The notes under the pieces are model-generated. The model was not told where the DNA came from. It did no database searches and was given only the letters and a program-made list of their open reading frames with translations. A program made the position numbers and the translations under genes. From Clostridia bacterium (GTDB lineage Bacteria > Bacillota_A > Clostridia > Christensenellales > Aristaeellaceae), in contig JAFWYA010000093.1 in NCBI GenBank assembly GCA_017517815.1, forward strand, positions 1-15,845: DNA of 15,845 bases, written 5' to 3'. Of the stretch, positions 1-6,581 are shown piece after piece; within the stretch, counting starts at the first letter, position 1; each line of letters starts with the position of its first letter.

Positions 1-105
1 CGCGCGATCGTTGCGCAAGCCATCTACTATTTCAACAATGAACGTCCCGTTCGGAAATTGAACGGAAAAACACCAGTCCTGTTTCGAACAGAACTGGTGG
101 CTTAG
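1..105 (+). CDS. IS3-family transposase (OrfB), C-terminal end only
   Basis: Frame 1 is open from the window edge to a TAG at 103-105 and encodes the last 34 residues of an integrase-type transposase. The visible stretch contains YYFNNERPVRKLNGKTPV, which is the typical end of the rve/DDE integrase domain of IS3-family OrfB (IS150-like group): an aromatic-rich helix, the NNERP-like motif, then a K-LNGKTP motif before the stop. The catalytic DDE residues lie upstream, outside the window, so I cannot say whether the element is intact. The coding end contains a hairpin (71-99), described separately. Family assignment rests on this short motif and on the terminal repeat that follows. Confidence 0.8.
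   Translation, partial: RAIVAQAIYYFNNERPVRKLNGKTPVLFRTELVA
66..99 (-). terminator. IS-borne hairpin with U-run on the minus strand
   Basis: Bases 71-83 and 87-99 can form a 13-bp stem with one mismatch (78/92) and a TCG loop, inside the transposase reading frame. On the minus strand the stem is followed at once by five Ts (complement of AAAAA at 66-70), the layout of an intrinsic terminator. It would stop transcripts entering the IS from the right, such as those of trxA. On the plus strand there is no comparable T-run. Confidence 0.55.
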
Positions 106-139
106 GTTATTTTCTGTCTACTAACTATTGACTACTTCA

Positions 140-162
140 CCCGTAAAGGGAACGGCTTTTTT
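140..162 (-). terminator. Half of the trxA terminator, cut by the IS
   Basis: Next to the IS end the plus strand reads CCC-GTAAA-GGG then AACGGC and six Ts (157-162). GGGAACGGC plus T6 is a perfect right half of an intrinsic terminator, but only the CCC of the expected left half (GCCGTTCCC) remains before the IS boundary. The original would have been a bidirectional hairpin just after the trxA stop. What is left folds only as a 3-bp stem and should not terminate well. Confidence 0.5.
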
Positions 163-167
163 CATTC

Positions 168-476
168 TTAGCCAAGCATTTTGACGATCATGGCCTTGCT
201 CTGTACGCCAACGCTGCGTGCAGCGGCCTCGCCGCCCTTGAAAACGATCAGGGTGGGAATGCTCATCACGCCATAGCGGGCGGCCAGATCGGGTGCGTCA
301 TCCACGTTGAGCTTGTAAACGTCGTAGGCATCGCTCTCATTGGAGATCTGCTCCACAACAGGGGCGAGCATTTTGCACGGGCCGCACCAGTCAGCATAAA
401 AATCGACCAGAACGGGTTTTTCATTTTTCAGAACCTTTTCTTCAAAAACATCGCTGGTAAGTTTGTTAACTGCCAT
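168..476 (-). CDS. trxA: Thioredoxin
   Basis: A 102-residue single-domain thioredoxin, a cytoplasmic disulfide reductase recycled by thioredoxin reductase. The active site WCGPC is at residues 30-34 (redox Cys31 and Cys34) and the cis-proline loop SIPT has Pro74. Length is standard for TrxA. The start is set by AAAGGAGG 9 bases upstream of the ATG. The gene lies 76 bases downstream of the MATE exporter on the same strand; I see no convincing promoter in that gap, so the two may be co-transcribed, although the strong Shine-Dalgarno allows independent translation. Its natural terminator appears broken by the IS at 139/140. Function is near certain from the active site. Confidence 0.96.
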   Translation of the reverse strand: MAVNKLTSDVFEEKVLKNEKPVLVDFYADWCGPCKMLAPVVEQISNESDAYDVYKLNVDDAPDLAARYGVMSIPTLIVFKGGEAAARSVGVQSKAMIVKMLG

Positions 477-552
477 TGCGTTAGCCTCCTTTGGATTTTC
501 CTTTCATTAATATGATACCCGCATTCCGGGATCAGAAACCACTTTTTTCATT

Positions 553-1902
553 TTACGCCGTTTTTCGCATATACCGCCTCATCGCACGCACAGACAGCGT
601 GGTGGTAACGCAAACCGCAATAAAATCTGAAACAGGCTCGGCAAGCAGCACTGCGTCCACCTTGTTTTGTAAAAACAGTGGGAGGATAAAGATAAGCGGT
701 ATGAGCAGAAACACCTTGCGAAGCAGCGCCAAAAACAGCGAGGTCTTTGCATCGCCCATGGCCACAAAGGTCTGCTGACAGGCAATCTGCAAACCAAACA
801 GGCACATTGTGCCCATGTAAATGCGCAGATCATGCACAACCGCCCCAATCAGCGCCGTATCAGAGGTAAACAGCGCTGCGAACATCTGCGGAAACAGCAT
901 GCACAGCGTCCAAAAACCTGCGGAATACGCAAGTGATACCTTCAAAAGCAGCTTATAACAGCTCAGCACTCTTTCTTTTTTGCCGGCGCCGTAGTTGAAA
1001 CTGGTAATGGGCTGCGCACCACGCGTAAAGCCCAGCAGCGGCATCATGGAAAACTGCATCACGCTGGACAGAATGGTCATCGAGCCGACTGACAGATCAC
1101 CGCCGTACTTGAGCAGGCTGGAATTAAAACTGAGGGACAGAATGCTTTCTGTAAACTGCATCACAAACGGCGACAGGCCAAGCGCCACGCAGGGGCCAAA
1201 CACCTTGGGTACGATGTGCAGGTAACAGGCCCTTATGTGCAGAATGGTCTTTTTGCCCAGCAGGAAGGCAACGCACCATACCGCTGATACTGTCTGCGAA
1301 AGCACCGTCGCAAGCGCTGCTCCGCGTACGCCCATGTTCAGTGCAAAAATAAAAACGGGATCCAGAACGATGTTGCACACCGCGCCAATCACCACCGTCA
1401 GCATACCCACCGCCGAAAAACCCTGTGCTGTGATAAAGGCATTCAGCCCCAACGTAAGCTGCACGGAGATGGTACCGATGGCGTAGATCGCCAGATAGTC
1501 GTAAGCGTAGCCAATCGTATCCTGACTGGCGCCAAACAGCAGCAGTGCTTCACGGCCAAACAGCAGGATTCCTGCCGTAAGTACCACCGACAGCACTACC
1601 AGCGCAGCTGTGCAGCTTCCCAGAATTCGCTCGGCTTCATCATTTCTTCCACGGCCCATCATGATGGCTGCGCGAGGCGCGCCGCCCATGCTGACCAGCG
1701 CCGCAAAGGCGCTTATCATCAGAATCACGGGCATAGTTACGCCAACGCCTGTCAGCGCAGCCGGACCAACGTCTGGAATATGGCCGATATACATACGGTC
1801 GACCATATTATACAGTACATTTACAAGCTGCGCAGCGATTGCTGGAAGGGATAGTTTCCACAAAAGTTTTCCGATCGGCTTGCTGCCAAGTTCATTTTCC
1901 AT
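553..1902 (-). CDS. MATE-family multidrug/metabolite exporter
   Basis: A 449-residue polytopic membrane protein with the MATE fold: two homologous six-helix halves. The N-terminus (GSKPIGKLLWKLSLPAIAAQ) and the following VLYNMVDRMYIGHIP are typical of MepA/DinF-like MATE proteins in Clostridia. The second half shows the equivalent FTRGAQPITSFNYGAG. These proteins use a Na+ or H+ gradient to expel cationic drugs or metabolites. The frame is open 62 codons further upstream, but that stretch covers the promoter; the ATG at 1902 has GAGGAGG 8 bases before it and starts the conserved domain. It is divergent from the ATP-grasp pair, with overlapping promoters, which hints that its natural substrate may be linked to their product; that link is inference. 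Confidence 0.9.
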   Translation of the reverse strand: MENELGSKPIGKLLWKLSLPAIAAQLVNVLYNMVDRMYIGHIPDVGPAALTGVGVTMPVILMISAFAALVSMGGAPRAAIMMGRGRNDEAERILGSCTAALVVLSVVLTAGILLFGREALLLFGASQDTIGYAYDYLAIYAIGTISVQLTLGLNAFITAQGFSAVGMLTVVIGAVCNIVLDPVFIFALNMGVRGAALATVLSQTVSAVWCVAFLLGKKTILHIRACYLHIVPKVFGPCVALGLSPFVMQFTESILSLSFNSSLLKYGGDLSVGSMTILSSVMQFSMMPLLGFTRGAQPITSFNYGAGKKERVLSCYKLLLKVSLAYSAGFWTLCMLFPQMFAALFTSDTALIGAVVHDLRIYMGTMCLFGLQIACQQTFVAMGDAKTSLFLALLRKVFLLIPLIFILPLFLQNKVDAVLLAEPVSDFIAVCVTTTLSVRAMRRYMRKTA

Positions 1903-1944
1903 GGTACATTCCTCCTCAGAAAACGGAAAAATGAGGCAGAGAAT

Positions 1945-1973
1945 ATTATAGCAAGCCCGGATAGAATTGACAA
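1945..1973 (-). promoter_or_regulatory. Sigma-A promoter of the MATE gene
   Basis: On the minus strand TTGTCA (1973-1968), a 17-base spacer and a perfect TATAAT (1950-1945) precede the MATE start by about 43 bases. The -35 overlaps that of the divergent ATP-grasp promoter by five bases. Confidence 0.85.
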
Positions 1974-1995
1974 GGCGCATCCGCCATGCTAGACT
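1967..1995 (+). promoter_or_regulatory. Sigma-A promoter of the ATP-grasp genes
   Basis: Perfect TTGACA (1967-1972), a 17-base spacer ending in TGC (extended -10) and TAGACT (1990-1995). Transcription would start near 2002 and leave a leader of roughly 28 bases before the ATG at 2030. Confidence 0.8.
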
Positions 1996-2029
1996 TTTTG
2001 TGAACCTGTCAACGAAGGGAATGCATCGT

Positions 2030-2908
2030 ATGTTCAAGGGTCTGATGGTGGTCAACGCCTTTTTGCGCACCACAAAGTTTGACGACATCTATCACACACT
2101 TCTGGAGGCAGCTCAGCCTGAAGACATTCTGCTGGATGTTATGACCAATGCCGAGCTCTCCCCCATTGTGGATTCATCCATGTTTGATCCCACCGCATAC
2201 GATTTTGTGCTTTTCTGGGACAAGGACGTTCAGCTGGCCATGCAGCTGGAGCAGCGCGGTCTGCGCGTGTTCAATAGTGCGCAAAGCATTCTGCGCTGTG
2301 ACGACAAGGCGCTTACCTATCTTACGCTTAAACAGGCAGGCCTTCCCATGCCGCGCACCATCCTCGCCCCAAAAACATTCACCAATATTGGTTATCCTCA
2401 TTTTTCTTTTCTGGATGATGTTGCAAAACAGCTGGGCTGGCCCGTCGTAGTAAAGGAATGCTTTGGTTCCTTCGGGCAGCAGGTGTACCTGTGCCGCACG
2501 ATGGACGAACTGCAGCGAACCGTCGCCGACCACGCCGGTACGCCGCTGCTGTTCCAGCAGCTGATCAGCGAAAGCTTTGGTCACGACGTGCGCGTCAATG
2601 TTGTGGGCGGAAAGGTCGTAGCAAGCATGCACCGCCGCAGCACTGACGGCGACTTCCGCAGCAATCTCACCCGAGGCGGCTCCATGGAGAAGTGGATAGC
2701 CACACCTGAACAGGCTGATGCAGCCATTCGTGCTGTTGCGGCGCTGGGACTGGATTTTGCCGGAGTAGACGTACTGTTTGGCAAGGACGGTCCTCTGATT
2801 TGCGAAGTCAATTCCAACGCGCATTTCAAAACTACGCTGGAATGCACCGGCGTGAATATGGCTGCGGAAATTATGAAGTATATTGCAGGAAAGCTGGGAA
2901 ACAAATGA
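2030..2908 (+). CDS. ATP-grasp ligase, RimK/LysX-like, first of a pair
   Basis: A 292-residue protein of the RimK-type ATP-grasp superfamily, which joins a carboxylate to an amine (usually adding an amino acid) through an acyl-phosphate. Visible parts are an N-terminal pre-ATP-grasp domain (1-90), the lysine-bearing ATP strand VVVKECFGSFGQQ (Lys142) with its Gly-rich loop, DVRVNVVGGKVV (Asp186-Arg189) and the RSNLTRGGS loop (about 210-218). The metal-binding end GVDVLF...CEVNSN supplies Asp247, Glu259 and Asn261. The start is set by AAGGGA 9 bases before ATG 2030; upstream in-frame codons lie in the promoter. It overlaps the next gene by 4 bases (ATGA). Substrates cannot be told from sequence. 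Confidence 0.88.
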   Translation: MFKGLMVVNAFLRTTKFDDIYHTLLEAAQPEDILLDVMTNAELSPIVDSSMFDPTAYDFVLFWDKDVQLAMQLEQRGLRVFNSAQSILRCDDKALTYLTLKQAGLPMPRTILAPKTFTNIGYPHFSFLDDVAKQLGWPVVVKECFGSFGQQVYLCRTMDELQRTVADHAGTPLLFQQLISESFGHDVRVNVVGGKVVASMHRRSTDGDFRSNLTRGGSMEKWIATPEQADAAIRAVAALGLDFAGVDVLFGKDGPLICEVNSNAHFKTTLECTGVNMAAEIMKYIAGKLGNK

Positions 2909-3771
2909 GTATCTGGCTTTTGTATGACGACCCGGACTATGCCGTCAATCAAACCTTTGCCCGCATGATGAATGAGCGCGGACTGGAGCGCGGACTGGCA
3001 ATTGAAGCAGTTCTTCTCAGCGAAATCACGCTTGGTATGGATCAACAGGGGCAGCCCTGCTGCTTGCGAAATGGCCTGTCTGCCCGACCTGAGGCCGTTT
3101 TGTCCCGACAGCGTGACAGCCTGATCAGCGAGCATTTCGAGCGCATGGGCGTACCGGTTTACAATAACGCCCGTGTATGCGAAATCTGCAACGACAAGCG
3201 TAAAACTTATCAGTTCCTGCAGGGACTGCCCATGCCGCAGACAGTTTTTCTGTCTGCGAATCAGACGCAGCCGCCGGTCGGCACGCAGTTTCCCGTCATT
3301 CTCAAACCCGCCTGCAGCCATGGTGGCGACCGCGTAACGCTGGTTGAAAACATTGAGCAGTGGAAACAGACTGCCGCATCCATTCTCCCTGGTCCCGCCC
3401 TGCAGCAAAACGTCGTATCAAAGGCCGGATGCGATCTGCGCGTCTATATTCTTAATGGAAAGATCCTTGCAGGCGTTATGCGCACCGCGCGTGAAGGTGT
3501 TGTGAGCAACTTTAAAAAAGGCGGCAGCGTCGAACTGCATGAGCTAACCGAGCCGGAACGACAGCTGGCCGAAAGTGTCATTCGACGTTTTGATGAAGTC
3601 GATGCTCCACTGATGATGGCTGGCATAGATCTGCTTTATGAGCAAGATCACCCGGTCATTGGCGAGGTGGAGGATGTCGTCGGCAGCCGCATGCTGTACC
3701 AGACCAGCGATATCGATATCGTCTCGCTCTATCTGGACGTTATCGCAAAAGAATTGGCCGTCAGGAAATGA
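2905..3771 (+). CDS. ATP-grasp ligase, second of a pair, divergent metal site
   Basis: A 288-residue ATP-grasp protein that starts within the stop of its neighbour (ATGA at 2905-2908), so the two are probably translationally coupled. The domain order matches the first protein: pre-ATP-grasp part 1-100, ILKPACSHGGDRV with ATP-binding Lys134 and a Gly-rich loop, CDLRVYILNGKIL (Asp177), SNFKKGGSV (about 201-209), then AGIDLLY (Asp242) and GEVEDVVGSRMLY. In the last motif the usual E-x-N is E-x-E (Glu254, Glu256), so metal binding is altered although acidic ligands remain. The two proteins share layout but little sequence, suggesting an old divergence and different substrates or sequential steps. 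Product unknown. Confidence 0.85.
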   Translation: MSIWLLYDDPDYAVNQTFARMMNERGLERGLAIEAVLLSEITLGMDQQGQPCCLRNGLSARPEAVLSRQRDSLISEHFERMGVPVYNNARVCEICNDKRKTYQFLQGLPMPQTVFLSANQTQPPVGTQFPVILKPACSHGGDRVTLVENIEQWKQTAASILPGPALQQNVVSKAGCDLRVYILNGKILAGVMRTAREGVVSNFKKGGSVELHELTEPERQLAESVIRRFDEVDAPLMMAGIDLLYEQDHPVIGEVEDVVGSRMLYQTSDIDIVSLYLDVIAKELAVRK

Positions 3772-3796
3772 CAAGTCAGCATAGTTATGCTATAAT
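3768..3796 (+). promoter_or_regulatory. Sigma-A promoter of the aminotransferase gene
   Basis: ATGACA (3768-3773, overlapping the stop codon of the upstream ligase), a 17-base spacer ending in TGC, and a perfect TATAAT (3791-3796). A small inverted repeat GCATA-GT-TATGC (3779-3790) sits in the spacer, next to the -10. Confidence 0.8.
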
Positions 3797-3831
3797 AAAC
3801 TGATAACAAGTTTTTCAGGGAGGCGTCTTCC

Positions 3832-4962
3832 TTGATCCCATTCAATATCCCCCCCTTTGTTTCAGAATGTTCTGATTATGTTCAGCAGGCCATCCAGAAC
3901 CGCAAGATCTGCGGCGATGGCATGTTTACCAAGCGCTGCAATGCAGAGCTTGAAAAAATGACCGGTGCGCAAAAAGCGCTGCTTACCACTTCCGGCACCA
4001 CAGCGCTGGAAATGGCCTCCATCCTGACGGATGTGCAGCCAGGCGACGAAGTCATCATGCCGTCCTACACCTTCTGCAGCACAGCCAATGCTTTTGCGCT
4101 GCGCGGTGCGACCATCGTGTTTGTGGACGTGGATCCTGCCACGATGAATATGGATCCCGAATGCGTACGCGCTGCCATCACCCCCAAAACGAAGGTGATC
4201 GTGCCCGTGCATTACGCAGGCGTATGCTGCGACATGGATGCGCTGCAGGCCATTTGTGATGAGTATCATCTGTTGATGGTAGAGGATGCCGCGCAGGCTG
4301 TCGGCTCCCTTTACAAGGGTCGTCCTGCCGGCGTAATGAGTGACGTTGGCTGCTACAGCTTCCACGAAACCAAGAATTTCTCCATGGGCGAAGGCGGCGC
4401 CGTTGTGCTGCGCTCTCCCGAGCTGGTGGAACGCGCCGAGATCATCCGCGAAAAAGGTACCGACCGCAGCCGTTTCTTCCGCGGCCAGGTAGATAAATAT
4501 ACGTGGATCGACATCGGTTCGTCTTTCCTGCCCAGTGAACTCAACGCCGCCTATCTGCTGGCGCAGCTGGAGCAGCATCACAGCATCACTGCCGCTCGTA
4601 TGGCTCGCTGGGAGCAGTACCACACCGCACTGGCCGATTTGGAGCAGCTGGGCCATCTGCGCCGCATGCAGATCCCTGCTGACTGCGAGCATAATGCTCA
4701 CATGTATTACATCATCCTTAATTCTCTGGAGGAACGCACTGCTCTGATCGATCATCTTAAGTCGAAGGAAATCAGCGCTGTCTTCCATTACATTCCCCTG
4801 CATTCCTGCAAGGCTGGCATCAAGTACGGCCGCTTCCACGGCGAAGACCGCTACACCACCGACCTGAGCGAACGTCTGCTGCGCCTGCCGATGTACCAGA
4901 GCCTGACAGAAGAAGAATGTGCACGCGTTATTGACGAAGTACATGCTTTCTTCAGCAAATAA
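3832..4962 (+). CDS. wecE: dTDP-4-amino-4,6-dideoxygalactose transaminase, WecE-like
   Basis: A 376-residue PLP enzyme of the DegT/DnrJ/EryC1/StrS family, very close in motif order to E. coli WecE (RffA), which aminates dTDP-4-keto-6-deoxyglucose to dTDP-Fuc4N. Landmarks are MIPFNIPP at the N-terminus, CGDGMFTKRC, PGDEVIMPSYTF, VIVPVHYAG, VEDAAQ (Asp152 to the pyridine nitrogen), SFHETKN with Schiff-base Lys181, EIIREKGTDRSRFFRGQVDK, and FHYIPLHSC near the end. Start is TTG: AGGGAGG lies 8 bases upstream, the conserved N-terminus begins there, and no nearby ATG fits. It has its own promoter. No other sugar-nucleotide gene is in the window, so its pathway partners must lie elsewhere. Confidence 0.9.
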   Translation: MIPFNIPPFVSECSDYVQQAIQNRKICGDGMFTKRCNAELEKMTGAQKALLTTSGTTALEMASILTDVQPGDEVIMPSYTFCSTANAFALRGATIVFVDVDPATMNMDPECVRAAITPKTKVIVPVHYAGVCCDMDALQAICDEYHLLMVEDAAQAVGSLYKGRPAGVMSDVGCYSFHETKNFSMGEGGAVVLRSPELVERAEIIREKGTDRSRFFRGQVDKYTWIDIGSSFLPSELNAAYLLAQLEQHHSITAARMARWEQYHTALADLEQLGHLRRMQIPADCEHNAHMYYIILNSLEERTALIDHLKSKEISAVFHYIPLHSCKAGIKYGRFHGEDRYTTDLSERLLRLPMYQSLTEEECARVIDEVHAFFSK

Positions 4963-4972
4963 AGTACATATG

Positions 4973-5007
4973 AAAACCGCCTGTCCAGACCGGACAGGCG
5001 GTTTTTT
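4973..5007. terminator. Bidirectional terminator between wecE and livF
   Basis: AAAACCGCCTGTCC (4973-4986) pairs perfectly with GGACAGGCGGTTTT (4992-5005) around a 5-base loop, followed by six Ts in total on the plus strand and TTTT on the minus strand. It lies between two convergent genes and serves both. Confidence 0.93.
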
Positions 5008-5010
5008 GAT

Positions 5011-5739
5011 TCAGCTGTTTTTCTTTTGCTGCTTACCAAGGTAGGCTTCCTGCACACTCTTGTTGACCAGCAGTTCCTGACCGGAACCGCTCAGGGAGAT
5101 CATGCCGGTTTCCATTACGTAGGCATAGTCGGCAGCATTCAGCGCAGCATTGGCGTTCTGCTCGATCAGCAGAATGGTGATGCCCTCTTCACGCAGACGC
5201 TTGATGATGGAGAAGATGTCCTTCACCACCAGCGGAGCCAGACCCAGCGACGGTTCGTCCATCATGATCACACGGGGGCGGGTCATCATGGCGCGGCCAA
5301 CGGCCAGCATCTGCTGTTCACCGCCGGACAGGGTGCCGGCCAGCTGCCAGCTGCGCTCCTGCAAACGCGGGAACAGCTTGTAGATATACTGGATATCCTT
5401 CTCAATCTCAGCCTTGTTCTTGCGCAGGTAAGCGCCAATTTTGAGATTTTCAAGCACCGTCAGGTTGGCAAATACACGGCGGCCTTCGGGAACGAGCGCA
5501 ATGCCCTTTTCCACGATCTTCTGGGTATCCATGTGGGTGATGTCTTCACCGTCATAAATGATGCTGCCGCTCTTGACAGGCACAAGGCTAGTGATGGCAC
5601 GCAGCGTTGTGGACTTGCCTGCGCCGTTTGCGCCAATCAGCGTGGCGATCTCGCCTTCGTTGACCTTGAAGCTGATGCCCTTGAGGGCTTCTATGCCGCC
5701 ATAGCTGACGACCAGATCTTTCACTTCCAACAGGCTCAT
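5011..5739 (-). CDS. livF: Branched-chain amino acid ABC transporter ATPase LivF
   Basis: A 242-residue ABC ATPase, the second nucleotide-binding subunit of a LivKHMGF-type importer. Walker A GANGAGKST is at 36-44, the ABC signature LSGGEQQ at 137-143 and Walker B VIMMDEP at 157-163. The switch region reads LLIEQNANAAL, as in LivF proteins. VPEGRRVFANLTVLENL (about 83-99) is another LivF hallmark. The start ATG overlaps the livG stop (ATGA), so translation is coupled. It is last in the operon and ends just before the shared bidirectional terminator. Substrate could be Leu/Ile/Val or another amino acid or small amide; the ATPase does not decide this. Confidence 0.95.
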   Translation of the reverse strand: MSLLEVKDLVVSYGGIEALKGISFKVNEGEIATLIGANGAGKSTTLRAITSLVPVKSGSIIYDGEDITHMDTQKIVEKGIALVPEGRRVFANLTVLENLKIGAYLRKNKAEIEKDIQYIYKLFPRLQERSWQLAGTLSGGEQQMLAVGRAMMTRPRVIMMDEPSLGLAPLVVKDIFSIIKRLREEGITILLIEQNANAALNAADYAYVMETGMISLSGSGQELLVNKSVQEAYLGKQQKKNS

Positions 5740-6581
5740 TCTTCATCCACCCCCAGATAGGCCGCGATTACAGCGGGATTGTCCTGAATCTGCTGCGGCG
5801 TTCCCTCGGCGATCAGCTTGCCAAAGTCCAGCACATAGATTCGGTCGGAAATATCCATAACCAGATTCATGTGATGCTCGATCAGGAAAATGGTCAGGTT
5901 GAACTTGTCCTTAATGTCGCGGATGAAGTCGCTCAGCTCGTCGGTCTCCTGCGGGTTCATACCGGCGGCAGGCTCATCCAGAAGCAGCAGACGAGGCTCG
6001 GTCGCGAGCGCGCGGGCGATCTCCAGATAGCGCTGCTTGCCATACGGCAGAGAGGAAGCCAGCTCATTGGCCATGTCGCCCAGCCCCAGCATATCCAGCA
6101 GGTCCATCGATTCGCGGCGAATACGGCGCTCCTCCTGCATATTCAGGTGCAGCACATTGGAAAGCAGGCCGGACTTCAGTCGCATATGATGCGCGACCAG
6201 CACGTTCTCCAAAACCGTCATATTCTTGAACAGACGAATGTTCTGGAAGGTACGGGCTACGCCCATCTCGGTGATCTTGTCAGGCGTATTGGTGATCAGT
6301 TTGCCATACTCGCCGATGTGGCTGCCAGCATAGAGCTTGCGCATTTTGCCGGTGGGATGACCCTGCGCAATGATCTTGCCGCGCAGTTTGACATTGCCGT
6401 TGGTAGGCTGATAAACGCCCGTGATCACGTTGAAAGCAGTGGTTTTACCGGCGCCGTTGGGGCCGATGAGGGCAACAATCTCTCCGCTGTCGACATGCAT
6501 GCTGAAGCTGTCAACAGCCACAACGCCGCCAAACTGCATGGTCATGTTTTCAAGTTCAAGTACACGTTCGTTGGCGATCAC
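5736..6581 (-). CDS. livG: Branched-chain amino acid ABC transporter ATPase LivG
   Basis: A 281-residue ABC ATPase partnering LivF. Walker A GPNGAGKTT is at 40-48, the Q-loop in ARTFQN has Gln113, the degenerate signature LPYGKQR (178-184) is typical of LivG, Walker B LLLLDEP is at 198-204, and the H-switch is in IEHHM (His236). Between Walker A and the Q-loop, residues about 71-100 form an insertion (IAQGHPTGKMRKLY and following) absent from E. coli LivG. Start is GTG, overlapping the livM stop as GTGA, with AAGGAGGG about 9 bases upstream. It is translationally coupled on both sides. Confidence 0.95.
   Translation of the reverse strand: MIANERVLELENMTMQFGGVVAVDSFSMHVDSGEIVALIGPNGAGKTTAFNVITGVYQPTNGNVKLRGKIIAQGHPTGKMRKLYAGSHIGEYGKLITNTPDKITEMGVARTFQNIRLFKNMTVLENVLVAHHMRLKSGLLSNVLHLNMQEERRIRRESMDLLDMLGLGDMANELASSLPYGKQRYLEIARALATEPRLLLLDEPAAGMNPQETDELSDFIRDIKDKFNLTIFLIEHHMNLVMDISDRIYVLDFGKLIAEGTPQQIQDNPAVIAAYLGVDEE

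Larger units (their letters stand above)
1..139 (+). mobile_element. Right end of an IS3-family insertion sequence
   Basis: The transposase tail is followed by about 34 bases ending in TTGACTACTTCA at 128-139. Read from outside inwards this is TGAAGTAGTCAA, a TG-starting terminal repeat of the kind seen on IS3-family elements. The boundary at 139/140 is inferred from that TG...CA rule and from the adjacent chromosomal half-hairpin that begins at 140. The left end and target duplication are outside the window. Confidence 0.65.

Noticed and set aside
514..533. Small hairpin between the MATE gene and trxA
   Set aside because: Only 4 to 7 pairs with a bulge and no T-run on the transcribed strand; too weak to call a terminator.
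1967..2029. Extended N-terminus of the first ATP-grasp protein
   Set aside because: The extension begins within the -35 box of its own promoter; ATG 2030 has correctly spaced AAGGGA.
1903..2088. Extended N-terminus of the MATE protein (62 extra codons)
   Set aside because: It crosses the divergent promoters and the other gene's start, has no Shine-Dalgarno, and the conserved domain begins at the ATG at 1902, which has one.
3862..4944. Long open frame antisense to wecE (360 codons)
   Set aside because: It mirrors the codon structure of a well-conserved gene, has no ribosome site and no recognisable domain.
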